Assembly: GCF_042660675.1 (NCBI RefSeq)
Contig: NZ_JBHSUL010000027.1
Location: 186,001 to 250,000 of the forward strand
DNA length: 64,000 nt
Origin: Marinilactibacillus sp042660675
Lineage (GTDB): Bacteria; Bacillota; Bacilli; Lactobacillales; Carnobacteriaceae_A
Reading direction: 5' to 3'
In this document: one piece after another, positions 22,550-31,003 of the stretch
Numbering within the stretch: the first letter of the stretch is position 1
Layout of the letters: each line of letters begins with the position of its first letter
The notes under the pieces: generated by a model
Seen by the model: the letters and a program-made list of their open reading frames with translations, nothing else
What the model was told of the DNA's origin: nothing
Database searches by the model: none
Position numbers and translations under genes: made by a program

Positions 22550-22972
22550 TTACCCTAATCTTTTATAAAAATAAAATTTCGTTACCCCTTTAAACGGCAT
22601 GTCTTCAAGTATACCAAATACTTCGTAACCGTGCTTTTTATAGAAACCTTCTGCTTGGTAGCTTTTTGTAGAAAGTGTAATGTGGATAATATCCATTTCT
22701 TTTGATCTTTTTTCAACTTCTTTTAAAAGCTTACTTCCTACCGAGTGACCTCTATAGTCGTCTTTGACTGCCAGCATATTGATATGAACATTCTGGTACT
22801 GTTTGCTTCCAATAATTCCGCCCGCTAGATTTTCTCCGTCATAAGCGCCTATAACGATTTTCTCGGCGTTCCGTTCTGGTACTTGCTCAAATGTATCTTC
22901 ATTCTGCTGGTCAAAGATCTTTTCAATCTCTAGTTCTAACTTCTCAAATTCCATTTCTTTTAAGTTGATCAT
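22550..22972 (-). CDS. GNAT-family N-acetyltransferase
   Basis: The 140-residue protein transfers an acetyl group from acetyl-CoA to an unidentified amine. The acetyl-CoA loop is visible as INMLAVKDDYRGHSVGSKLL (residues about 68-87), followed by SYQAEGFYKKHGYEVFG, the usual GNAT C-terminal motif. GGAGGG precedes ATG 22972. It stands alone on the minus strand and appears to be the first chromosomal gene right of the phage remnants. The substrate cannot be predicted. Confidence 0.88.
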   Translation of the reverse strand: MINLKEMEFEKLELEIEKIFDQQNEDTFEQVPERNAEKIVIGAYDGENLAGGIIGSKQYQNVHINMLAVKDDYRGHSVGSKLLKEVEKRSKEMDIIHITLSTKSYQAEGFYKKHGYEVFGILEDMPFKGVTKFYFYKRLG

Positions 22973-23068
22973 TTAATACCCTCCGTAGTTCAACTTTTTT
23001 TATGATTATGCTTTCTTTTAATTTGTTTCTTCTATAGAAGCGTTTCTTTTTGAACTTATAATTTACAC

Positions 23069-23809
23069 TTAAGCTTTACAGATCAACTCCGTTTTCTCAG
23101 CGATTTTTTCGTCATACGCATTTGAGATAATACTCACTTCATTTATTTCAAATGATTTGACTGTGGAATTAATATGAAATTTCGAGCTATCACAAAGCAG
23201 GAAAGCTTTTTTAGAATTTTTGATCACGTTTTTCTTTTTATTGGCTTCGACGAGATTAGGTGTACTCACACCTTTTTTGACATCTACACCATTTGCACCT
23301 AAAAAAGCCTTATCAAAATTAAATTTTTGTAAATTGCTATCGGTTAAAGGTCCATTGAGCGAAGAAATATTTGGATTAAAATTACCGCCAAGTATAATCA
23401 CTTCCGCTACGATATCTTCAGCTATACCTAATACACTCGCATTCGTTGTAATAATTGTGATTTTTCTATTGATAACTTTATTTAAGAATGCCGTACAAGT
23501 TGTTCCAGAATCTAAGTAAATCACTTCTCCATCGTTGATTTGATCTAATGCTAAATTGGCGATCATTTCTTTTTCTTTGGAATATAAAGATTGTTTAGTC
23601 TTGATCGATAGCTCTACCGCTGATGAAGCTGCTTTAACAGCGCCTCCAGTCAGCATAATAATTTTACCGTTCTTTTCTAGCTCCTTTAAATCTCTCCTAA
23701 GCGTAGAAATCGATATTTTTGGGATGAGCTTATGTAGACTTTCAATTTTCAAAATACCTTCTCTATTTAAATTTTCTAATATCTTTTCTTGCCTTTCGTA
23801 AGGAATCAC
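23069..23809 (-). CDS. DeoR-family transcriptional regulator
   Basis: The 246-residue regulator has an N-terminal winged helix (RQEKILENLNREGILKIESL... ISISTLRRDLKELEKNG, residues 6-49) and the DeoR effector domain. The sugar-phosphate-binding signature DSGTTC lies near residue 100 and KAFLGANGVD near residue 170. It lies just beyond the terminator of the allose/allulose-type operon on the same strand. It is the likely regulator of that operon, sensing a phosphorylated sugar. It probably binds the 30-bp-spaced repeats at 27944-27987. Confidence 0.9.
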   Translation of the reverse strand: MIPYERQEKILENLNREGILKIESLHKLIPKISISTLRRDLKELEKNGKIIMLTGGAVKAASSAVELSIKTKQSLYSKEKEMIANLALDQINDGEVIYLDSGTTCTAFLNKVINRKITIITTNASVLGIAEDIVAEVIILGGNFNPNISSLNGPLTDSNLQKFNFDKAFLGANGVDVKKGVSTPNLVEANKKKNVIKNSKKAFLLCDSSKFHINSTVKSFEINEVSIISNAYDEKIAEKTELICKA

Positions 23810-23871
23810 TATTTTTTCCTCCTTTTATTTAAATGTATAATTCTATTTTAACACCTTTTTGCTTTACTTGA

Positions 23872-23917
23872 AAAAAATAAGATCAATAGATGCAAAGCAC
23901 CATTGATCTTACTTATT
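23872..23917 (-). terminator. Terminator of the allose/allulose-type operon
   Basis: On the minus strand AAGATCAAT...ATTGATCTT forms a 9-bp stem followed by a T-rich run. It separates the rpiB-like gene from the DeoR gene. Confidence 0.75.
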
Positions 23918-23928
23918 TATAGACCGAA

Positions 23929-24366
23929 TCAGTTTTCAAATTCTCCGATTTTCTCTACTCTTTTTGAATGGCGCCCACCTTCATACTCGGCGTCCAGCCA
24001 TTCTTTGACGATCAGTTTAGCAAGTTCTCGCCCCACTACTCTTGATCCAAAAGCGAGGATATTTGTATTGTTGTGTTCTTTAGACAATTTTGCGCTATAC
24101 GGTTCGCTACAAACCACTGCACGAATACCTTTGAACTTATTGGCTGCAATAGAAATCCCAACACCAGTACCACAAATCAAGATACCTCTTTCAAATTCGT
24201 CAGAAAGGACTGCTTCAGCAACTTTTTTACTATAGTCAGGATAATCTACACGGTCTCCCGAATGTGCGCCAAAGTCTTCTACTGTGTGCCCTAGTTCAGT
24301 TAAATACTCCACGATAGTTGGTTTTAATTCAAATCCTACATGGTCTGATCCTATAGCAATTTTCAT
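23929..24366 (-). CDS. RpiB-family sugar-phosphate isomerase, probable D-allose-6-phosphate isomerase
   Basis: The 145-residue protein is a full-length RpiB: IAIGSDHVGFELK at the N-terminus and the catalytic cysteine in LICGTGVGISIAANK (residues about 65-80). RpiB enzymes interconvert ribose-5-P and ribulose-5-P or, as AlsB, allose-6-P and allulose-6-P. The neighbouring allulose-6-P epimerase and PTS genes favour the AlsB role here. Its start overlaps the end of the epimerase gene by one base. Confidence 0.85.
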   Translation of the reverse strand: MKIAIGSDHVGFELKPTIVEYLTELGHTVEDFGAHSGDRVDYPDYSKKVAEAVLSDEFERGILICGTGVGISIAANKFKGIRAVVCSEPYSAKLSKEHNNTNILAFGSRVVGRELAKLIVKEWLDAEYEGGRHSKRVEKIGEFEN

Positions 24367-25025
24367 TATACACTCACCTCTTTATCTTGTTTTAAGCGGT
24401 CCAATATCTCTTTATAAGACTGTTCTTTACCAAATAATGTCGATGTTCCTAAGACAAATCCATCTACGCCTATTTTTGCCAGTCTTTGAATAATGGGTTC
24501 TGAGATGGCACCATCGACCATAAGTTCAAAGCTAAATGTCCCCTTGAGTTCAACTAACTTCTTTATTTTAGGATCTACATACGGAAGATATTTCTGACCA
24601 GCGAATCCAGGATTAACGGTCATGACCATTAAATAATCAATCAGTGGTAATAATTCCTCTATTTGATGGATGGATGTTCCAGGATTGATCGCAATACCAG
24701 CTGTCTTTCCTTTTTCCTTTATTTTAGCTAATGTTCTTGCTGCTTGGATATCTGTTTCAGGATGGATATAGATGATATCCGCTCCTAAATCTGCGAACAT
24801 CTCAACATAATCACCAGGATTAGAGATCATCAGATGCACATCTACTCGTTTATCTGTGCTTTCTCTTATTGCTGTTACATCCTGGGTGCCCATACCAAAA
24901 TTAGGTACAAAGTTTCCATCCATGATATCAATATGGAAAATATCCGTTCCCGCAGCATCCAATGCTTTAACTTCTTGTTCAAGATGATTGAAAGAAGCAC
25001 ACATCATCGAAGGGCAAAATAACAT
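24366..25025 (-). CDS. alsE: D-allulose-6-phosphate 3-epimerase (AlsE/Rpe family)
   Basis: The 219-residue TIM barrel belongs to the Rpe superfamily. Visible are DIFHIDIMDGNFVPNFG (metal-binding His and Asp), VHLMISNP, MTVNPGFAGQKY and VDGAIS near residue 175. The N-terminus FCPSMMCASFNHLEQEV resembles AlsE more than the housekeeping Rpe. AlsE converts allulose-6-P to fructose-6-P, feeding glycolysis. Operon position between an EIIA gene and the RpiB-like gene supports that reading. Rpe activity on ribulose-5-P cannot be excluded. Confidence 0.8.
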   Translation of the reverse strand: MLFCPSMMCASFNHLEQEVKALDAAGTDIFHIDIMDGNFVPNFGMGTQDVTAIRESTDKRVDVHLMISNPGDYVEMFADLGADIIYIHPETDIQAARTLAKIKEKGKTAGIAINPGTSIHQIEELLPLIDYLMVMTVNPGFAGQKYLPYVDPKIKKLVELKGTFSFELMVDGAISEPIIQRLAKIGVDGFVLGTSTLFGKEQSYKEILDRLKQDKEVSV

Positions 25026-25058
25026 TCATCTTCCTCCTGTCTTAACTGTTTAAAGTGA

Positions 25059-25520
25059 CTATTTTAATAGCCCAATTTCTTTGTTTTGATTCGTTACGCC
25101 ATATTCAACTGATAATTCTTTGTCTTCTGTTTCTGGAAATACAACAATCACATCTGTTTCTTTACCATTCGTTTTTACATAATCAAAATCTACTGATACG
25201 AGTTTCGTATTGTAGTCTACTGTATCACCTTCCGTGACGTTTAATTCAAATCCATCACCATTCAGTTCTACTGTATCAATACCGATATGGATCAAAACAT
25301 CTTGATTACCTTTTGCCTTAATCGAGATGGCATGTTTAGAAGGAAATACAGAAATGACTTTCCCTTTAATCGGCGAGTAAATATCGTTGCTGTCTGGTTC
25401 GACAGCAAATCCATCACCCATTAATTTTTTTGAAAACATCTCGTCGTTCACTTCAGATATTTTTTTCACAGTTCCTTTTACCGGGTTGTAAACCGTAAGT
25501 TTCTTCTCAAAAAATTTCAT
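25059..25520 (-). CDS. PTS sugar-specific EIIA component, glucose (Crr) type
   Basis: The 153-residue EIIA passes phosphate from HPr to EIIB. The phosphorylated histidine lies in VLIHIGIDTVELNGDGF, and the family opening YNPVKGTVKKISEV and SPIKGKVISVFPSKHAI are present. ATG 25520 is taken as the start because AAAGGA lies seven bases upstream; an upstream in-frame start has no such site. It is encoded separately from its EIIBC partner, which ends about 25 bases upstream. Confidence 0.9.
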   Translation of the reverse strand: MKFFEKKLTVYNPVKGTVKKISEVNDEMFSKKLMGDGFAVEPDSNDIYSPIKGKVISVFPSKHAISIKAKGNQDVLIHIGIDTVELNGDGFELNVTEGDTVDYNTKLVSVDFDYVKTNGKETDVIVVFPETEDKELSVEYGVTNQNKEIGLLK

Positions 25521-25544
25521 ATTAAATCCTTTCAAAACTATTAT

Positions 25545-26918
25545 TTATTCTGCTAGTTTTTCATCTTGTCTCGTAAAGAAGAAGGCTAGAATCCCTGATA
25601 CAACTAACGATATTGCTAAACCAATCATTGCGTTGATAAAGTTAGAGTTGTTTTCAGTTACAAATGCTGGGAAAGTTGTAACACTACCAAATACGAATGC
25701 ATTTGTAACAACTTTTGTCAGCCCTAGATAGGCTCCACCAACTGCACCACCAATAATTTGTGCCAAAAATAGTTTTTTGTTTTTCACTAATAGACCGAAC
25801 AAGGTAGCTTCGATGATTGCAGATAGAACAATTGTAATCAATCCTGTTACTGCAAAGCCTTTTAACTTTTTATCTTTCGCTTTAAAGTAAATACCAATTG
25901 TTGTTCCGATAACAGCAAAGTTACATGCGAATGTGAATGGAACGATATAGTCGAATCCGTAAGTTGAAACGTTATTGATCATAATCGGATTAACGGCCCA
26001 GTGAATTCCTAGACTTACAAGCACACTCCAACCACCACCAATGACGATTCCTGTTAGAATACTACTTCTTTCAATCAACCAATTAACCATTCCGGCAACA
26101 GCCTCTCCGCTATAAACACCGATCGGTCCAATAACAATAACGGTTAAAGGAATCATGATTCCCAAAGAAATCAATGGGATGATAACGAGCTTTAATGTAT
26201 CTGGGATATGTTTATCTAGGAATTTATATAGATAGGAGAATGCCCAGATTGATAAGATGATTGGTACAACTGTAGAGTTATAGTTCATTAATACAACAGG
26301 GACTCCGAAGAAGTCGGTCACTACACCATTACCTGCATCTCCCATCAAGCCAATAAAGTCAGGATGGATCAGCGCCGCTCCTATCAAAGCTGATAGATAA
26401 GGACTGGCCCCAAATCTTCGAGCAGAGGTAAACGCTAACAATACTGGTAAAAAGTAAAAAACACTCATTGAAGCAACGAACATGATTGAATATGTGCCGC
26501 TGTTCTCACTGATTAGTCCCAGTTGAACACCTAAAATTAATAGACCTCGTAAAATACCTGAACCTGCTAATGCCGGTAGTAAGGGTGCAAAAATTGCTGA
26601 TATCGCTGAAAAGATATTACTGATGATACTGCCTGATTCTCCATTAGAAGCATCCGTTGATATGTTTCCATTTCCTTTGATAAGGTTTTCAAATTCATCG
26701 TACAATTTTGGAACTTCTGTACCGATCAAAAGTTGATACTGTCCTGCTTTATTGACAACATTGACTACGCCTTCAATATTTTTAACGGCTTTATCATCAA
26801 CAATCGATGTGTCTTTTAAATTAAGCCTTAATCTGGTTGCACAGTGAGTCATATTAGAAACATTTTCTGGTCCACCGATTTCATCTAATACTTCCTGTGC
26901 CATTTTTTTATAGTCCAT
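25545..26918 (-). CDS. PTS EIIBC permease, glucose/beta-glucoside superfamily
   Basis: The 457-residue protein fuses an EIIB domain (residues 1-80, phospho-cysteine in MTHCATRLRL at about residue 26) to a membrane EIIC domain with about ten helices and a substrate-region GIHWAVNPI motif. It imports and phosphorylates a hexose. The operon neighbours point to D-allose or D-allulose, giving the 6-phosphate directly so that no kinase is needed. The substrate is inferred. Shine-Dalgarno GGAGG precedes ATG 26918. Confidence 0.88.
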   Translation of the reverse strand: MDYKKMAQEVLDEIGGPENVSNMTHCATRLRLNLKDTSIVDDKAVKNIEGVVNVVNKAGQYQLLIGTEVPKLYDEFENLIKGNGNISTDASNGESGSIISNIFSAISAIFAPLLPALAGSGILRGLLILGVQLGLISENSGTYSIMFVASMSVFYFLPVLLAFTSARRFGASPYLSALIGAALIHPDFIGLMGDAGNGVVTDFFGVPVVLMNYNSTVVPIILSIWAFSYLYKFLDKHIPDTLKLVIIPLISLGIMIPLTVIVIGPIGVYSGEAVAGMVNWLIERSSILTGIVIGGGWSVLVSLGIHWAVNPIMINNVSTYGFDYIVPFTFACNFAVIGTTIGIYFKAKDKKLKGFAVTGLITIVLSAIIEATLFGLLVKNKKLFLAQIIGGAVGGAYLGLTKVVTNAFVFGSVTTFPAFVTENNSNFINAMIGLAISLVVSGILAFFFTRQDEKLAE

Positions 26919-26957
26919 TTTAATACCTCCTGATTTGTTAGAACTAGAAATCTTATC

Positions 26958-27884
26958 TTAAGATAAGATTTCTAGGACTAGTTCGCTAACTTTAACACCG
27001 CTGTTTTGATTGATAATATTTTGGATTTTATCCATACCGATACGGTCGATTTTTTCATCAATTAGTTTGATCATTTTCAAGTTACGCTCACATTCAGCAA
27101 CTGGATCTTCAATAATCGGGAAAGTATCAAAATAAATGGCAGAGTCGTAATTGTGTAATTTAGCGTAGTAAATGAATTCAAAAGTTTTCACTGGACTACT
27201 TGTACCAATCATCAAGCCATCATCGTTTAATCCGTATCCGTCATTCAAGTGGACTCCGAATAATTTATTACGGCTTCCTAATATGCTAGCGCCATATGCC
27301 GGATTTTCGTGTTTCATCAACATATGACAGTAATCTAATGTAATTCCAACGTTTTCACGATCGATTTCACTCATCATGGTCATTGCAATTCCCAAACTAT
27401 CTATGAAAGCATAAGCTCTTGGCTGGAAGGGTTTGTATTCAATACTTAATTTCAAGTCAGGTGCATAATCTGCAACTTCGATAAAGCAATTTTTGATTTG
27501 TTCCCAGACTTTTTCGTAATTGATTTGGAATGAATAGTCAAATCCATCAAAGCCTAACCATACTGTAACGATTTCTCCGTCTATAGCGCGGCAATAATCA
27601 GCAGCTTCTTTACATAATTGAACAGCTTGTTTAGAAATTTTTTGATCTGAATTTCCAAGTTCTCCATTGATAAAATCTTTTCTAAATCTTAAAGCAACCC
27701 CATTAACTTTTAGGTTATTTTTTTCCAGTAATGCTTTCATCTCTTCTGGAGAAAAATCATTTGTGTGTTCCGGGTAATTTAAATCTACATGTGTTAATCC
27801 GATACGACTAAATTCTTCAAATACTTTTTCTAAATCATTATCAAACTTTGGTAAAAATGAATTAATTCTAGTTGCAGTCTTCAT
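26958..27884 (-). CDS. Sugar phosphate isomerase/epimerase family protein (TIM barrel)
   Basis: The first gene of the operon encodes 308 residues starting at ATG 27884 behind GGAGG. The xylose-isomerase-like barrel shows metal-binding residues in KLSIEYKPF (Glu), VGITLDYCHM (Asp, His), GVHLNDG (His, Asp) and a late acidic pocket. Members include ketose 3-epimerases and isomerases. It may act on free allulose or on an intermediate before AlsE. The exact reaction is not predictable. Confidence 0.8.
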   Translation of the reverse strand: MKTATRINSFLPKFDNDLEKVFEEFSRIGLTHVDLNYPEHTNDFSPEEMKALLEKNNLKVNGVALRFRKDFINGELGNSDQKISKQAVQLCKEAADYCRAIDGEIVTVWLGFDGFDYSFQINYEKVWEQIKNCFIEVADYAPDLKLSIEYKPFQPRAYAFIDSLGIAMTMMSEIDRENVGITLDYCHMLMKHENPAYGASILGSRNKLFGVHLNDGYGLNDDGLMIGTSSPVKTFEFIYYAKLHNYDSAIYFDTFPIIEDPVAECERNLKMIKLIDEKIDRIGMDKIQNIINQNSGVKVSELVLEILS

Positions 27885-27914
27885 TTCATGACCTCCAATA
27901 TTTTTGTTAAACAC

Positions 27915-27987
27915 ATAATAGCACTTTCAAAATTCAAAAACAACCATTTTATTTCATTTTAAATCATATATTTCCATTTAATTTCAT
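27915..27987 (-). promoter_or_regulatory. Operon promoter with two 14-bp direct repeats 30 bp apart
   Basis: TTGTTT (27943-27938) and TATTAT (27920-27915) have a 17-base spacer. Abutting the -35 on its upstream side, the minus-strand repeats ATGAAATAAAATGG (27957-27944) and ATGAAATTAAATGG (27987-27974) start exactly 30 bases apart, three helical turns. This is a plausible site for the DeoR-type regulator, acting from upstream. Confidence 0.65.
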
Positions 27988-28028
27988 TATTAATCAATTT
28001 TACCTAGTAGCTAAGGACTACTGGATAA

Positions 28029-28068
28029 AGAAAGAGGCGTAATCATTTTCCTGATTACGCCTCTTTTA
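28029..28068. terminator. Strong bidirectional terminator
   Basis: AAAGAGGCGTAATCA and TGATTACGCCTCTTT form a perfect 15-bp stem with a short loop. It ends the FNT gene transcript on the minus strand. Confidence 0.9.
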
Positions 28069-28105
28069 ATCATCGTATTTAGTTATTCTTATATTCGGAT
28101 CCACA

Positions 28106-28906
28106 CTAGTCTAGATAAACATGATCTCCTCTGTTCATCCAAGAATAGACTAAACCGATCACCAGACCGCCACCTACATAATTACCTAATGCTGCAAAAA
28201 ATAAGTTTGTTGCCAGAGCGGTACTTGTCATTCCAGCTATTGCTCCACCTGAAGCAAAATAAGCCAGTGGGAAGGAAGAAAAGTTGGCAATGACGTGCTC
28301 GAATCCTAAAAATGCAAAGATAAAGATAATAAAGATCATAGCCATGACTTTTCCAGCATCATCTTTCATACGAATCGTACAGTACACTGCGGTATTTACG
28401 ATAACGTTGGCAAAGATCCCTTCTGTGAATACTTGAAGCGGTGTTTTTTCGAGTTTATGCTCTATTGCAGTAAATAAGAAATGATCTGCTGGGAGATTTT
28501 GAAAAGTTGAAGTTAAAGAAACAAGATAGCTTGCTAAGATTCCTCCAATTAAATTAAAGATTAGGCACGCGAATAATATCATGACGGCTTTCTTAAATGT
28601 AAGCAACTTGCGGTGAACACCGATGGTTGTGTACATCATGTTTGAGGTTCCTAACTCTGCATTCATATAGATAATCATGACAAGTGACCAACTGAACATG
28701 AATGAGTATAAAAATTTCCCAGAACCGTGTGCTACTTTTTCAGCTGACTGGGCGGTAATCACAGCGATAGCCGTTCCAAGTGTTAGAAAAAGTGTGGCTA
28801 GCATGGCTCTTACGATATAACGAGAAGGACTCTTCTCAAATAATTGCTTTTTCTTTTCGATACTTGTTTCTATTGAATAAAATAATCCTTGATAATTGGC
28901 ATCCAT
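28106..28906 (-). CDS. Formate/nitrite transporter (FNT) family protein
   Basis: The 266-residue membrane protein has the six-helix FNT fold. Family motifs are visible: the N-terminal helix with SRYIVRAMLATLFLTLG, the helix break region AELGTSNMMYTTIG, and FGFEHVIANF-type GFEHVIANFSSFPLAYF (residues about 200-215) near the pore. It probably exchanges formate, nitrite or another small monovalent anion, such as lactate in fermenters. A monocistronic unit is indicated by the strong terminator after it and a TTTCAA-16-TAAAAT promoter-like sequence before it. Confidence 0.9.
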   Translation of the reverse strand: MDANYQGLFYSIETSIEKKKQLFEKSPSRYIVRAMLATLFLTLGTAIAVITAQSAEKVAHGSGKFLYSFMFSWSLVMIIYMNAELGTSNMMYTTIGVHRKLLTFKKAVMILFACLIFNLIGGILASYLVSLTSTFQNLPADHFLFTAIEHKLEKTPLQVFTEGIFANVIVNTAVYCTIRMKDDAGKVMAMIFIIFIFAFLGFEHVIANFSSFPLAYFASGGAIAGMTSTALATNLFFAALGNYVGGGLVIGLVYSWMNRGDHVYLD

Positions 28907-29104
28907 TATAATCCATCCCTTTTGTTCAACATTTCACTATATAGGTATTTTACCACCAATTGAATCAATTGAAAATAGGATTTTCAAAATACTTTCAGAA
29001 AATCGGTTTCATTTTCACTCTATAATTTAAGTGATCATTTGTTTTTGCCATTAAGAAAAACTTTCTCTTTATCACTGACACAATCGCTTATTTTCAAAAA
29101 AATA

Positions 29105-29147
29105 AAAGTATCTACTATTTTCTAATTGAATGATAGTAGATACTTTA
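29105..29147. terminator. Bidirectional terminator
   Basis: AAAGTATCTACTAT and ATAGTAGATACTTT form a 14-bp perfect stem. It closes the lipoprotein gene on the minus strand. Confidence 0.85.
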
Positions 29148-29168
29148 TATAAATTTTGATAGTTTTTT

Positions 29169-29582
29169 TTATGTTCCATTTGAAATAAACGACTTTTGAG
29201 TAGTCAAATCAATGTTGTTCAAATCATCACGAAATACTTTTGGACTATAAACTTTCAATTCGTATTTTCCTTCAGGAATTTCAATCGTCAAAAGACTTTC
29301 CTCTTCATCATACTCGAGCTCATAGTCTGTGTAACTTTCTAAATATTCAAAGGGCGTATCGTATAGATCTTCATATGTACTAACTCCATAATAGGTCAAG
29401 CCTCTTTCATCAAAGCTTAGGAAGAGTCCACCGTTAGCACGAGACATACTATACATCTCTCCCTCTTCAACTGATTCTTTTATGTATTGATCCACTTCTG
29501 ATGAGGATTCTATGCTACATGCAGATAGAAGCGCTACCGTTAGCATACTTTTACTTATAAGTACTTTTTTTAATTTTATCAA
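29169..29582 (-). CDS. Small acidic lipoprotein, function unknown
   Basis: Start TTG 29582 follows AGAAGG; it gives a compact lipoprotein signal (KKVLISKSMLTVALLSAC) with lipobox L-S-A-C, so the cysteine near residue 22 would be lipid-modified and the protein anchored outside the membrane. The mature part, about 115 residues, is very acidic and rich in E, Y and D, with predicted beta strands. No domain is recognised. A longer reading to 29621 would put extra charged residues before the signal. Confidence 0.75.
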   Translation of the reverse strand: MIKLKKVLISKSMLTVALLSACSIESSSEVDQYIKESVEEGEMYSMSRANGGLFLSFDERGLTYYGVSTYEDLYDTPFEYLESYTDYELEYDEEESLLTIEIPEGKYELKVYSPKVFRDDLNNIDLTTQKSFISNGT

Positions 29583-29743
29583 CTTAAAACCTTCTTTTCT
29601 ATTTACTTGTATTTTGAACATATATGTACTGCTTTCCGTAGGTTCCCCTAATCATTAGATATTTATTCATTTTCCCTCTTCCATTCTAATCAAGTTACCA
29701 TACAGAAAAAAACTAGTCAAATGACTCTGTTTTTAACAAAACA

Positions 29744-29771
29744 AAAAAGAGACTTATAGAAGCCTCTTTAT
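29744..29771 (-). terminator. Terminator of the ChW-repeat gene
   Basis: On the minus strand AAAGAGGC-TTCTATAA-GTCTCTTT is followed by six T. It lies directly after the stop of the ChW-repeat gene. Confidence 0.7.
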
Positions 29772-29778
29772 TGACGAG

Positions 29779-30591
29779 TTATTTGGCTGGTCTATATCCT
29801 GCTTTTATAGCTTGAACTTCTGTGATAAACATGGCTTTCGGTTTTGTTGTCGTTTTATAGTACTGAGAGTTTGGTATGTGATAAATTTTATTGTTAGATC
29901 CTTTTATCAATCCTTTTCCTTTAGTATCTACATACTTTTTATTACCATCTCTAAATATATTGTTGATTGTTCCAGGAGCTTTGTTTCCTTTTTTGACTAG
30001 CTTGACTTCGATTCCTTCAAGTCTGAACCCAAAGCCTACCGTTCCAGCAGCTTCCCCGTTTTTAGCCCAACCTTGCCAACCAAATGTTTCAGAGTGAACG
30101 CGGTAGTACACATCGTATTTTTTCTCCATTTCACCCGTAAGCTTGATCTTGATGGCTTCTAATCTCTTCGATTCTCCCTGTGTACCACTAACCTGTCCAT
30201 TAGATTTCCAACCTAACCAGCCTTTTGACTGTACATTGGTCTGATAAGTAATACCTCCCTTAAACTCAGGGTTAGAGAGTTCGATCTTAATCGCCTCTAG
30301 TCTTTTACCTTTTCCGACTGTACCTGAGGTTTTCCCGTTATTTACTTTCGGCTGCCACCCAGAAGACTGCATAAGCGTTGAGTAGTTCACTTTCATTGGT
30401 TCTTTGGTTTTGGAACGAGTAGCTACTTTAGTAGTACTTATGGCTGTTTTAGGTTTGATAGCTTTAGATACTGCTGACTGGCTTGTATACATCAATGGAA
30501 CTGTTTGAGCTTCAACTGTAGTGTTTGTATTCCAACTAATCCCAACCAATAGTAATGCCGATGTCATAATACTTACGACTAGTTTTTTCAT
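29779..30591 (-). CDS. Secreted protein with three ChW repeats and a C-terminal IYHIPxSxYY domain
   Basis: The 270-residue protein has a Sec signal peptide (residues 1-28, cleavage near VEAQT). Three ChW (clostridial hydrophobic with W) repeats lie at about residues 68-205, each with SGW/KGWxGW, a G-x-SGTxG turn and KRLEAIKIxL. The C-terminus (about 220-270) is a small domain reading GLIKGSNNKIYHIPNSQYY and ending AGYRPAK. ChW repeats usually bind cell-surface or extracellular ligands. The divergent gene at 31004 ends in the same C-terminal domain, suggesting related surface functions. Confidence 0.88.
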   Translation of the reverse strand: MKKLVVSIMTSALLLVGISWNTNTTVEAQTVPLMYTSQSAVSKAIKPKTAISTTKVATRSKTKEPMKVNYSTLMQSSGWQPKVNNGKTSGTVGKGKRLEAIKIELSNPEFKGGITYQTNVQSKGWLGWKSNGQVSGTQGESKRLEAIKIKLTGEMEKKYDVYYRVHSETFGWQGWAKNGEAAGTVGFGFRLEGIEVKLVKKGNKAPGTINNIFRDGNKKYVDTKGKGLIKGSNNKIYHIPNSQYYKTTTKPKAMFITEVQAIKAGYRPAK

Positions 30592-31003
30592 CTTTTAACC
30601 TCTTTTCTTATTTAAGAAGAGCATAGCATAAGGTATCGTCTTTTCACCGTATAGTTGTGAACAAAATATTCACTTTTATTTCAAACTATATCTATTTAAG
30701 TGTTTATTTTAAATAAACTTATAAACAAATATTTTAATTAAAATAGTGCTAAATTTAAACGACTAACCCTTTAACTTCACTATACCTTTTTAATTAGACA
30801 ATTTTATAATTCAATCTATTTAGTGAGTTTTTCATTCTTTCGTAAGTTAAGCTATGTTTGTATTAATATTTAATGTACTCTTACTATTAGAACAGTCTTT
30901 CATTATATCTATTATCATTTTTTATAAGATCTATTTTAAACTTATATTGAACTGTTAATCGATTAGAATTTACTGTTACTACCATTTTAAGGAGTTTATC
31001 TCA
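30592..31003. other. AT-rich divergent intergenic region
   Basis: These 412 bases separate the divergent ChW and coiled-coil genes. A plus-strand promoter candidate, TTGTAT-18-TACTAT, lies at about 30855-30884, some 120 bases before the coiled-coil gene. Nothing else identifiable is seen; no open frame or strong hairpin is present. Confidence 0.4.
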
